Part shown: positions 1-8,986 of the stretch, piece after piece | Position numbering within the stretch: position 1 is the first letter of the stretch | Layout: each line of letters starts with the position of its first letter | Program-made: the position numbers and the translations under genes | Notes under the pieces: generated by a model | Told to the model about the DNA's origin: nothing | The model's database searches: none | Seen by the model: only the letters and a program-made list of their open reading frames with translations | Assembly: GCA_963971575.1 (NCBI GenBank) | Contig: OZ020625.1 | Coordinates: 16,584,829 to 16,648,828, forward strand | Direction of reading: 5' to 3' | DNA length: 64,000 bases | DNA from: Liopterus haemorrhoidalis | Lineage: Eukaryota > Arthropoda > Insecta > Coleoptera > Dytiscidae

Positions 1-873
1 CATTTAGGGCCTCTGCTTTTTATAATTTTTATAAATGACATTTCTGAGTGTTTTTCAAATTCTAAATTTGTAATGTTTGCTGATGATTTGAAGTTATTTT
101 TAGAAGTGAAAACCACAAATGATTGTATCAGTATGCAACATGATGTTGACAAATTACAGGAATATTGTTTAAAAAATAAGTTAAAATTAAATTTGTCTAA
201 ATGTTTCAAAATTTCATTTACCAGGAACAGAAATGTAATAAATTATAATTATAAGATTCATGATACTCCTATCTCAAATGTGAACGAAATTAGGGATCTA
301 GGTGTTACAACGGATTCTAAATTAATATTCAATGTACATATTAACAATATTGTAAAGAAGGCATATCAGATGTTGGGATTTATAAGGAGAATGAGCGAAC
401 CCTTCAAAAATAGTTCTACGGTATTCTCTCTTTACTTCACTTTAGTACGTACTCACTTAGAATTTGCCTTAATGTGCTGGTCCCCTCAATATTTCACATA
501 TATAAATCGTATTGAAAAAATCCAAACTAAATTCCTAAAATATTGCGATTTTAAATTTCCAAATAACCATAACCATTCGTTACTATCTCTAGAGAACAGA
601 CGTACTTTACTTGACATGACTTTTCTTTATAAAATTATTAAAATTGATTGCCCTGAGCTACTTGCCTTGCTAAGTTTTCGTGATCCACCTTATCCGACCA
701 GAAGTAATGATTTATTTTGTTTACCATTTAATAGGACTAATTATGCTTTTAATTCTCTCATTAATAGAATATGTTTTATGTTCAACAAAATTTCAACTAC
801 CGAATCATTTCCCGACATTTTCGACACGAGTATAAATGTTTTTAAGAAATCTCTAAATAAAATCTTACATTAA
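1..873 (+). CDS. LINE reverse transcriptase, C-terminal part (5' cut by window)
   Basis: The frame is open from base 1 to the stop at 871-873. It enters at the end of RT motif B (LGPLLFIIFIND at the very start), passes motif C as FADD at codons 26-29, and continues through the thumb region (LVRTHLEFALMCWSP, a typical LINE segment). This is the C-terminal part of ORF2 of a jockey/CR1-like LINE, the enzyme that copies element RNA into the target site. FADD in place of YADD is tolerated in LINEs, so activity cannot be excluded, but the endonuclease and motif A lie outside the window. The family assignment comes from motif spacing only. Confidence 0.8.
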   Translation, partial: HLGPLLFIIFINDISECFSNSKFVMFADDLKLFLEVKTTNDCISMQHDVDKLQEYCLKNKLKLNLSKCFKISFTRNRNVINYNYKIHDTPISNVNEIRDLGVTTDSKLIFNVHINNIVKKAYQMLGFIRRMSEPFKNSSTVFSLYFTLVRTHLEFALMCWSPQYFTYINRIEKIQTKFLKYCDFKFPNNHNHSLLSLENRRTLLDMTFLYKIIKIDCPELLALLSFRDPPYPTRSNDLFCLPFNRTNYAFNSLINRICFMFNKISTTESFPDIFDTSINVFKKSLNKILH

Positions 874-1136
874 TTCTCTTATTACATAATTCTGGACTAT
901 CTTACATAAATACCTTAAATAAATTATTACATTTTTGATTTATATGGTTTTACAACTTTATCTAACTTGTATACACGAAATTTTTGTATAATATGTAATT
1001 GGTTTATATTTTATTGTTTTATGAATTACTGATTCGAATATTTAATTTAATTTTATATGTTTTTCTGTGCTACACTATTATTGGGATTCCTCCTGTTGTG
1101 TAGTCTATTTTTGTAAATAAATAAATAAATAATATA
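874..1136 (+). mobile_element. 3' untranslated tail of the first LINE
   Basis: AT-rich sequence after the RT stop ends in repeats of AAAT at 1116-1131, a common LINE 3' terminus. Immediately downstream the endonuclease frame of a different LINE begins in mid-domain. The first LINE may have inserted into the second, but the other side of the junction is outside the window. Confidence 0.6.
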
Positions 1137-1715
1137 ATGTCAATATATGCTAAACCTAAATATAAAATTTCAAAAAATTCCTGGGCTAATATTATCAGTC
1201 AAACTTCATCCAGAACAATTTTTGCTGGCGATTTAAACTGTCACCACGCAGCTTCGGGGTGTGTTTCAACCGATAAAGAAGGCGAAAACTTAATAGAAGC
1301 AACTGATCTGCACAACCTCTGTATACTAAACGATGGTTCACCAACATTATGTACCAACCCCTACCAACAAAAATCTGCAATTGATCTTTCCATATGTTCT
1401 CCAACCCTCTACTCAAAATTTAACTGGCGTACAATTCCTGATACTCATGGATCTAACCATTTCCCATTGATTCTTGAAATAGGTAACAAACCGGATAAAA
1501 TCACAGTTAATACAAAAAACAAGTGGAGAGTACAGGATGCTGACTGGGTATCTTATAATCACACAGCACACAACTTAGCTAAAAAATGCAATTACACCGA
1601 CGATCACATTCACAATTATTATAAATTTATTAAAATTATAATTGAAGCATCTAGTAAATCAATTCCTAAAAATCAAATAAAAACAATCAATCCACATCGC
1701 ATTAAATGTTGGTGA
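1137..1715 (+). pseudogene. LINE endonuclease fragment (EEP/APE type)
   Basis: The reading frame contains FAGDLNCHH, then AIDLSIC and DTHGSNHFPL. These correspond to the GD.N, D-L and S/GDH-type motifs of the apurinic-like endonuclease of LINEs, which nicks the target. The N-terminal third is missing. The frame ends at a TGA inside a KCW.DEE segment that is normally continuous with the RT linker, so this is a nonsense mutation. The minus-strand frame across it is a shadow. Confidence 0.75.
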
Positions 1716-2814
1716 GACGAGGAATGCGAAAAAGCTGAGCAGGAACGTAAAGACGCATATAAAAAATAACATACAAAACAATGTAGATAATTATATCACA
1801 TGCCAAAGAATGGCCGCCAAAGCCAAAAGAATTTATAAATTGAAAAGAAAAAATAATTGAAATTTTTTTTTAAACACCTTAAATAAAGATACCCCCGCTA
1901 AATCTATCTGGCAAAAAATTATAAACATTGACCACGGTATCAACCCTTCTCCTACAAATACTACTTCTGCATCTTTCATTATATTAGAAGAATTCTTACA
2001 AAAACTGGCTCCCCCCATAGCAGAAAATAATAATTATACTGTAAATATAACAAATGCAAATTTAACATCGGAATTAAACAAGCCATTCACATTCCCCGAA
2101 CTTTTAAACGCAATAAAATCATCATCGAATACTTCTCCAGGACATGACGAAATACGCTATCCTATGATTCATCACCTTCGGAAAAATATGAAAAAAATAT
2201 TATTAAATATATACAACAAAATTTATGATTCTGGCATAACTATTCCTGACTCGAATAAATTCAACATAATCCCGTCGCTCCAACCTAACAAAGACCCGCA
2301 CAAAGTAGATTCTTACAGACCTATTGCACTATCATCATGTTTACTTAAAACATATGAACGTCTGATTAAAACTAGATTAGAATGGTGGCTAGAATCTAAA
2401 AACATTATCCCAAATTGCATGTTTGGATTTCGGAAAAATTACAGTTGTTTAGATAGTTTAGCTACTCTGTGCACAGCCATTCAGAACTCTGCCAATAATT
2501 ATTTAACTGCTTTTTTGGACATCAAAGGGGCTTATGATAACGTTTGATCAGATACACTAATTAACAAAATGTATAAATTAAAAATACCATTTAATATAAT
2601 TAAATCAATAAAAAACATAATTAAGTCGCGCATTATTTACATAAAACACGCACAAAATATGATAGGACCTAGAACATCCAAATCAGGTTTACCACAAGGG
2701 GGTGTGTTGAGCCCCATTTTATTTCTTATTTATACTTTTGAACTGTTGCAAGTACTCATTCCTGAAACAAGTTTTTTAAGTTATGCAGACGATATGTGCT
2801 TATACTGCACCTCA

Positions 2815-3053
2815 GCCAACGGAGTGACCGAGCGCATTAAGTCGTGCGGTTTTAAACTGGTAGAAACAGTCAGGACTGGGCGGTCGGTGGTTCGAGCCTC
2901 CTTAGTTGGTGATATTATTCGGGCGAGAATAATATGTTTACATTACTCTCATTTTCACAATCATTCACCACTCATCCAGGTATAGGAGCTCGCCCCCTGT
3001 CATCGGCGATTAGCCTCGTTGCAGAAATAGGCCGATGTAAAATAAATAAATAA
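2815..3053 (+). mobile_element. tRNA-derived SINE with 14-bp target duplication
   Basis: A 239-bp insertion is flanked by identical 14-bp direct repeats TATACTGCACCTCA at 2801-2814 and 3054-3067. It has a tRNA-like head: a class II (Ser/Leu-like) A box GTGACCGAGCGC near 2824-2835 and a B box GGTTCGAGCC at 2889-2898. These are the internal RNA polymerase III promoter elements. The tail ends in AAATAAATAAAT before the second repeat. Removing the insertion lets the LINE RT frame continue from motif C. Retrotransposition by a LINE is inferred from the tail and target duplication. Confidence 0.88.
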
Positions 3054-3485
3054 TATACTGCACCTCAACAAAATTTTCAATTACACAACATTCTCTGAAT
3101 ATAGGCATGCGTATAATAATTGATTGGCTCAGAAATCACGGCCTAGAACTATGTGCGAATAAAACAAAAATAGTATGTTTCACGAGACACCGACAAAATT
3201 CTCTCCCTAATTCACTAAATTTGGGAGGAATACAAATTAACCTGGTACTAGAAATTAAATATCTAGGGATGCATTTAGACGCAAAATTAAATTTTAAGTC
3301 CCACATTCGTAATCTAGTTAAAAAATGTGATTCAGCAGTTAATATGATTAGAATAATTTCTAAGAAAAAATGGGGTGCTGATGTACCAACAGCCATTACG
3401 TTTTATAGATGTAGAATTAGATCAATTATTGACTACGGTTGTACAGTGTATGGTTCTGCAAATAATAGTTTATTAGAATTACTAA

Positions 3486-3613
3486 TGTCGGATTGCTAAC
3501 GTAAGAGTTTTCTCTAACTCGAGTTAAAAACATTTGTTTTTGTATGTTGTACCATACAAAAACAAATGATTTTAACTCGAGTTAGGGATAACTCTTACTT
3601 TAGCAACCGGCCA
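3486..3613. mobile_element. Palindromic MITE, 128 bp, TAA target duplication
   Basis: Nearly the whole element is one inverted repeat. The left arm (3486-3543) and right arm (3552-3613) pair over about 55 bases around a short TTGTAC-type loop. Ends read TGTCGGATTGCTAA and, in reverse complement, TGGCCGGTTGCTAA. TAA flanks it at 3483-3485 and 3614-3616, and the LINE frame continues across if the insertion and one TAA are ignored. A 3-bp TAA duplication is typical of PIF/Harbinger-type transposition; the family call is inference. Confidence 0.75.
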
Positions 3614-4151
3614 TAAATAAAATACAATATAAAAACCTCAGATTATGTATCGGAGCTATGCAATAAACACCTAAACACAGCCTATTCGCTGAATGCTACG
3701 AACTCCCTCTTAATATAAGAAGAAAAACGTTATCAAACAAATTCTGGCTGCATATGTACACCAATAAATTACATATCCTCACCGATAATATTATACATCT
3801 TTCAACTAAATGTCTCATCTCCCCTAACTGGCAACGCAGAATACTGCCTCCTCTAGTGGATAGTTTCTTGAGTTACAAAGATTCAAAAATTACTGTTGAA
3901 AGAAATTTTAATCTAACATGCTTCTTATATCCACTAGAATTCTCTCTTCCTAAAAATATAGTTGATTCAGAAATAGAAATAAAAAACAATAATATCCTAC
4001 AAAATTACATCAATTCAAAACTCGGGAAAACATACGAAATATATACAGATGGATCAAAACAAAATGAAGGCACTGGATTTGCCATATATGATCCCCAAAC
4101 AGAAAAAGATTTTATGTACAAAACAAATAATACTGTTAACATATTCCATAT

Positions 4152-4400
4152 TGTAACACACTGTAACACTTGTTTATTGATGTAAATAATTACAAACATG
4201 AAATAAAAATGATATAACAAGGTTTAACGTGTTTGGTACCGCGGTTGGCCGTCAACTGTGTAGCCTAATAGCCATTGGTCATCTGCGCATGTGTCAGGGG
4301 AGGATAGGCAACTTGTAATGTTACAATATAGAACTTTTAGCAATATATCGCGGTACTGAGTATTTATTAAACTTACACTTATACTTATTTCTTTCTAACA
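4152..4400 (-). repeat. 3' LTR of the deleted Ty3/Gypsy element
   Basis: The first 133 bases (4152-4284) match 6430-6562 with about one difference by eye. The remaining ~116 bases are mostly absent from the other LTR, apart from a short similar end (CACTTATTTCT, CTAACA). On the minus strand it begins TGTTAG and ends GTGTTACA, fitting TG...CA LTR ends. Confidence 0.7.
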
Positions 4401-6094
4401 AGGACTATGGGGCTTGCGTAGTCCGAAACGCTGGGTCGTATCACTCCCTTCTTCAACAGCCTGTTAATTTCAGCATCAACAAATTCTTTTTCATGGAATG
4501 ATAATCGTCGAGGGGAAAACCCTATTGGCCTATCATCTTTAAGTGTGATCTTCATCTTGGTTCGGATTTCACTACCGGTAACGTTTGAAGTTTCTTCCGG
4601 GAAATCTTGAGAATCTATCACTATTTCACGGATTTCGCGTTTAGTGTTCAAGGCCACTTCACCAACATTAACCTCAATTGGGCCACATAAACAGTCAGTG
4701 TCAATTCTAAAAATGTCTGATTCACTACACTCACTAGCAGGCTCTTCTACTTTCGGCTTGCGAATCGTTACACAACTATTAGCGTAGATCAGTTCAACAC
4801 AGGTTAAAAACTCCCTGCCTAAAAGTAGATCATCACGAATTGATAGATCTGGTACCACTATAGCTTCAAGTTCATAATGTTCATTGTCCATTTGGATTTC
4901 TAAGTCAACAACTTCACTACACATCACTCGTGTATCGTTTAGTCCGATTAACATATTTTGAGATGGACGCACTTGCACATCTAGTTCGCAGATTAATTTC
5001 TCATGGATCAAGTTTGATTTCGCGCCCGTGTCGAGCATAGCGCATACCGCTCGACCGTTAACTACACACTCTTTGTGAAATAGGTGGTTGTCAGTTTCAA
5101 TACGGTGCACTGAGGATACCGTTGCATCGATTGAAGATTGTTTCTCGTCGCTTTTACGTATTTCTGGGCACTCACGGGCTATATGTCCCTGTTTATTACT
5201 CTTAAAACACACAATCGCATTTCTTGGGGTGCTAACAGCATTTTCCGCAGAGTCAACTACACCAGTTTTGTCGGGTGTCTTAACTTGGTTAAAGTCTCTA
5301 ACTTTCTTTTGTTCGGAGAACGGTTCACGTGATCGCTTTTGATCTGTACGTGTCATTTCTTTAGACACCATCTTCATTGTCGAAAGCAGTTCGGGTAATG
5401 AAGTATGTTTGTTCGCAATCATTTGTATTCGGACTGTGAAATTATCGATCCCTCGAATGAGATGTTGGATCATTTCCTCATCCCTCATTTTGATCTGTCG
5501 CCCTAAGCGTACCTTCGCATGGAAGTAGTCCTCGAATGACTCGTTTGACTTCCAACGCATGCTTCGTATCTTTTCTAAAATATCTATTTCATCGATCCTG
5601 TTACCAAAAAGATCTCGCAACTCGCTTTTAATTCCAGCCCATGGCTTACAATGAATATCAGGTGTCGATTCATACCATTTACGAGCGTTGGCTAGTAAGC
5701 GATTTGTTGCCAACACTTTCATCGTTTGGTCTGATACTTCGTACATTAACTGAATGTCATCGACTCGCTGTAGCCAGACTTCAACATCAAGCGATTCGTC
5801 ACCAGCTTGCCCGAATTTAGGAATTTGCGCACCGATTTCTGAAAAGGGAAGTTTGCTTGGACTTGAACGGGTTGTTTCCGTTGAACTGGGACTTGCGCTA
5901 TCACCACGAGTCTCACGTCTTAACATAATAGCTAAAAGTAATTGCAGCATTTCATTAACATTCATGTTATTCGTCTGGGCGGACGTCGTATCGTTTCCAT
6001 TTGTTGTATCACATGATCTATTCGAATCCTGTGTCGCGTCAACGTAGTCAGATTCCGCCATTTTGAAATATTTTTGACAGTTAACCAACTTCAC
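4385..6094 (-). CDS. Gag-protease with RT stub (Ty3/Gypsy), truncated
   Basis: The 569-codon frame probably starts at the internal Met at 6061 (MAESDYVDA). It holds a retrotransposon Gag domain (about residues 100-250, with WLQRVDDI and RKWYES), a CCHC knuckle around residue 300 that reads CFKSNKQGHIAREC, and a retropepsin active site MLDTGAKSNLI near residue 355. It ends with the first RT strand, YASPIVLVRKK. The second cysteine of the knuckle is serine, so nucleic-acid binding is probably impaired. Gag would form the particle and protease would cleave the polyprotein; there is no polymerase or integrase. The stop lies in LTR-like sequence, showing that the truncation is a deletion junction. 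Confidence 0.8.
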   Translation of the reverse strand: MKLVNCQKYFKMAESDYVDATQDSNRSCDTTNGNDTTSAQTNNMNVNEMLQLLLAIMLRRETRGDSASPSSTETTRSSPSKLPFSEIGAQIPKFGQAGDESLDVEVWLQRVDDIQLMYEVSDQTMKVLATNRLLANARKWYESTPDIHCKPWAGIKSELRDLFGNRIDEIDILEKIRSMRWKSNESFEDYFHAKVRLGRQIKMRDEEMIQHLIRGIDNFTVRIQMIANKHTSLPELLSTMKMVSKEMTRTDQKRSREPFSEQKKVRDFNQVKTPDKTGVVDSAENAVSTPRNAIVCFKSNKQGHIARECPEIRKSDEKQSSIDATVSSVHRIETDNHLFHKECVVNGRAVCAMLDTGAKSNLIHEKLICELDVQVRPSQNMLIGLNDTRVMCSEVVDLEIQMDNEHYELEAIVVPDLSIRDDLLLGREFLTCVELIYANSCVTIRKPKVEEPASECSESDIFRIDTDCLCGPIEVNVGEVALNTKREIREIVIDSQDFPEETSNVTGSEIRTKMKITLKDDRPIGFSPRRLSFHEKEFVDAEINRLLKKGVIRPSVSDYASPIVLVRKK

Positions 6095-6414
6095 ACAGTG
6101 TCTATAACATAACTAGCTTCGGACCGGAACACCAGTTTCGCGCCAATACAACACGCTAACCTCACGAGATTTTCCCGCGCTAACCTCAAAATTTCACCAC
6201 GCGGTTCGCAATTCGTCGCGTAACTCGCACAACACAACTTCTGCCGCACAGTACGTCGTAGAGACACAAATTATGTTTATTCCTTGAAGTTTTACAATAC
6301 ACCACTCGCTGTCCGTCGCGAATCGGCACAGGTACTCCGCACTTAAACTTAAACAATCTCAATTTTCACTCACTAAAAATTGTCACCAATCGTTCACCAC
6401 TTAAGCTTGGATGC

Positions 6415-6429
6415 ATCCCACTTCTGAAC
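6415..6429 (-). promoter_or_regulatory. Primer-binding site, tRNA-Leu-like
   Basis: ATCCCACTTCTGA at 6415-6427 lies two bases from the LTR that is 5' in element orientation. The same 13-mer occurs at 16507-16519 beside the LTR of the second element. It resembles the 3' end of eukaryotic tRNA-Leu lacking the last few bases. mdg3-like Gypsy elements are recalled as using tRNA-Leu; this was not checked against a tRNA set. Confidence 0.6.
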
Positions 6430-6576
6430 TGTAACACACTGTAACACTTGTTTATTGATGTAAATAGTTACAAACATGAAATAAAAATGATATAACAAGG
6501 TTTAACGTGTTTGGTACCGCGGTTGGCCGTCAACTGTGTAGCCTAATAGCCATTGGTCATCTCACTTATTTCTAAC
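6430..6576 (-). repeat. 5' LTR of the deleted Ty3/Gypsy element, shortened
   Basis: The 133 bases at 6430-6562 match the other LTR, then a short CACTTATTTCTAACA end follows. About 100 bases present in the 3' LTR are missing here. Confidence 0.65.
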
Positions 6577-6739
6577 ATGCAATTTGTATCAAATCCAACA
6601 ACAACAATTGTATAAAATAATACTCCTAACTGAAAACAAAATAACTCTACCAACAAATATTCAACTAATACTTAAAACAAAGAACGAAAAAATTTATTAC
6701 GCTTTATATGAATACATGAAAAATACAGCTATTTACGTA
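6577..6739 (+). pseudogene. C-terminal tail of the I-type LINE ORF2
   Basis: The frame from about 6577 reads through IQLILKTKNEKIYYALYEYM to a TAA at 6737-6739. It resembles the tail that follows the cysteine motif in I-type ORF2. It is separated from the RNase H start at 4151 by the LTR element and by missing coding sequence. The 3' UTR follows to the A-run at 6996-7007. Confidence 0.55.
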
Positions 6740-7045
6740 TAACTTGAGATGTATTATATTATATATTAATGGCAATGCATTATCCTTTATTAATTTTAAT
6801 TACCATATTAATTGTCCCCGAATATAATGGCAACGCTCTAATTCTTTTATTTTATTATTGTTAATTTTTTTATTTTTTTTTTTTTTTTCAATTTAATGAC
6901 AACGTATTTAACACAGAAATATAGATAAAATATTATTTTACAGTAACTCTAAATAGCTCCAGACCAATCGCCTAGTAGCGAAGATCCGACTAAACAAAAA
7001 AAAAAAACTTTCTGTAATCAAAATTGGTTTTAGAATTGGTAAATT

Positions 7046-7257
7046 CTATAGTGGTCGTGGAAAAAATTCTTTATCACACTGATCACATTTGTATGGTTCC
7101 TCTCCAGACCGTAATTGTTTGTGAGTAATGAGACTTGAGGACTGTGCAAATGTTTTATCACACTGATCACATTTGAATAGTTTCTCTTCAGAATGTATTC
7201 GTTTGTGAGAAATGAGATGTGATGACCTAGAAAATATTGAATCACACTTATCACATT
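7046..7257 (-). pseudogene. Out-of-frame C2H2 fingers after a 2-bp deletion
   Basis: Downstream of the stop that ends the zinc-finger exon, a different frame reads a complete C2H2 unit (CDKCDSIFSRSSHLISHKRIH), a second whose last histidine is arginine, and a partial third, ending at TAG 7046-7048. The linker before them is two bases shorter than in every other repeat (near 7266-7276). The array was therefore once longer, and the frameshift removed these fingers from the protein. Confidence 0.8.
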
Positions 7258-8986
7258 TTTATGGTTTCTCTTGAATGTACTCGTTTGTGAGTAACGAGAT
7301 GTGATGAATTGGTAAATGCTTTAACACACTGATCACATTTGAATGGTTTCTCTCCAGAATGTATTCGTTTGTGTTTTATGAGATTTGATAAGTGTGAAAA
7401 TGCTTTATCACACTGCTCACATTTGAATGGTTTCTCTCCAGTATGTATTCGTTTGTGTATAATGAGATCAGATGAACGTGGAAATGCTTTATCACACTGA
7501 TCACATTTGAATGGTTTCTCTCCAGTATGTATTCGTTTGTGTATAATGAGATCAGATGAACGTGGAAATGCTTTATCACACTGATCACATTTGAATGGTT
7601 TCTCTCCAGTATGTATTCGTTTGTGTATAATGAGAACAGATGAACGTGAAAATGCTTTATCACATTGATCACATTTGAATGGTTTTTCTCCAGAATGTAC
7701 TTGTTTGTGAGTAATGAAATGTGATGAATTGGTAAATGCTTTAACACACTGATCACATTTGAAAGGTTTCTCTCCAGTATGTATTCGTTTGTGTATAATG
7801 AGATAAGATGAACGTGAAAATGCTTTATCACATTGGTCACATTTGAATGGTTTCTCTCCAGAATGTATTCGTTTGTGAGTATAGAGACTTGAAGACCCTG
7901 AAAACGCTTTATCACACTGATCACATTTGAATGGTTTCTCCCCAGTATGTATTCGTTTGTGTATAATGAGAACAGATGAGCGTGAAAATGCTTTTTCACA
8001 TTGATCACATTTGAATGGTTTTTCTCCAGAATGTACTTGTTTGTGAGTAATGAGATGTGATAATTTGGTAAATGCTTTAACACACTGATCACATTTGAAA
8101 GGTTTCTCTCCAGAATGTATTTGTTTGTGATTATAGAGACTTGAAGACCCTGAAAACGCTTTATCACACTGATCACATTTGAATGGTTTCTCCCCAGTAT
8201 GTATTCGTTTGTGTATAATGAGAACAGATGAGCGTGAAAATGCTTTTTCACATTGATCACATTTGAATGGTTTTTCTCCAGAATGTACTTGTTTGTGAGT
8301 AATGAGATGTGATAAATTGGTAAATGCTTTAACACACTGATCACATTTGAAAGGTTTCTCTCCAGAATGTATTCGTTTGTGTTTTATGAGATTTGATAAG
8401 TGTGAAAATGCTTTATCACACTGCTCACATTTGAATGGTTTCTCTCCAGTATGTATTCGTTTGTGTATAATGAGATCAGATGAACGTGGAAATGCTTTAT
8501 CACACTGATCACATTTGAATGGTTTCTCTCCAGTATGTATTCGTTTGTGTATAATGAAATGAGATGAACGTGAAAATGCTTTATCACATTGATCACATTT
8601 GAATGGTTTTTCTCCAGAATGAACTTGTTTGTGAGTAATGAGATGTGATGAATTGGTAAATGCTTTAACACACTGATCACATTTGAATGGTTTCTCTCCA
8701 GAATGTAATCGATTGTGAGTAACCAGATATGAAAACCTTGAAAATGCTTTATCACACTGCTTACATTTGAAAAGTTTCTCTCCAGAATGTGTTCGTTTGT
8801 GAGTAATCAAATTTGAAGACACTGTAAATGCTTTATCACACTGTGCACATTTGAATGGTTTCCCTCCAGAATGCATTTTCTTGTGTCTTATGAAATGTGA
8901 TGACCTTGTTGTTGTGGGTTGTTTACGCTTGTTTATCGCCAACGGCTCCCAAGTCTCATCTGATTCAATGGAAGATGTTTCACTAG
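7251..8986 (-). CDS. Zinc-finger exon: 19 C2H2 fingers
   Basis: The splice acceptor TTATTTGCAG precedes 8986. The exon begins in phase 1 and encodes a linker (SETSSIESDETWEPL), a degenerate finger lacking its cysteines, then 19 canonical 28-residue fingers with TGEKPF or SGEKPF linkers. Fingers of this kind each contact about three DNA bases in the nucleus. Three-finger blocks recur almost unchanged, for example the trio with SSDL, HLSNL and TN-SHL helices occurs twice, and a SSVL/GSSSLY pair occurs twice, showing recent internal duplication. The last finger is broken by the frameshift near 7270 and the protein ends RETIKM. Frames of 322 and 123 codons on the same strand are shadows of the repeat. 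Confidence 0.9.

Larger units (their letters stand above)
1716..4151 (+). pseudogene. LINE reverse transcriptase and partial RNase H, broken
   Basis: Readable pieces are the linker (stops near 1767 and 1857), the palm with SYRPIALSSCLLKTYERL (about 2310-2370), motif A AFLDIKGAYDNV (2510-2545) followed by a TGA, motif B GLPQGGVLSPILF (2690-2730), and motif C SYADD (2780-2795). The SINE follows motif C within about 10 bases. The frame resumes at 3068 and reads through IKYLGMHLDAKL to the MITE at 3486. It resumes at 3617 and reaches the start of RNase H, YEIYTDGSK, at about 4036-4065. The catalytic aspartates of motifs A and C are present, but several stops make it non-functional. Confidence 0.8.
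4152..6576 (-). mobile_element. Ty3/Gypsy LTR retrotransposon, internally deleted
   Basis: Related terminal sequences at 4152-4400 and 6430-6576 flank a minus-strand gag-protease frame that stops at the start of RT. The element lost nearly all of RT plus RNase H and integrase. The junction of pol with the 3' LTR falls in a short stretch of similarity (GTTAGAAAGAAA). A 13-base primer-binding match sits beside the 5' LTR. I see no clear target duplication, so the insertion was probably rearranged with the surrounding LINE, which has also lost sequence here. Confidence 0.8.
1137..7008 (+). mobile_element. I-type LINE, degraded and interrupted by three later insertions
   Basis: Fragments occur in the order endonuclease (1137-1715), RT (about 2040-3485), connection and RNase H (3617-4151), C-terminal tail (6577-6739), 3' UTR and an A-run at 6996-7007. 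An RNase H domain after RT, together with resemblance to the full-length element at 28568-34212, points to the I superfamily. The interruptions are a SINE (2815-3053), a MITE (3486-3613) and an LTR element (4152-6576). Most of the RNase H domain and the C-terminal cysteine motif are missing at the LTR-element junction. The N-terminal half of the endonuclease is absent at the left edge. Confidence 0.8.

Noticed and set aside
2815..2905. A functional tRNA gene
   Set aside because: The A and B boxes are present but the acceptor stem does not close and the sequence continues into a SINE body with target duplications.
4152..6576. Target duplication of the first Gypsy element
   Set aside because: Flanks (CATAT and TGCAA) do not match under the LTR ends TG...CA, so I do not claim one.
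7376..8755. Minus-strand frames of 322 and 123 codons rich in NHSNVI and TNEYI
   Set aside because: They are out-of-frame readings of the C2H2 repeat and vanish when the finger frame is used.
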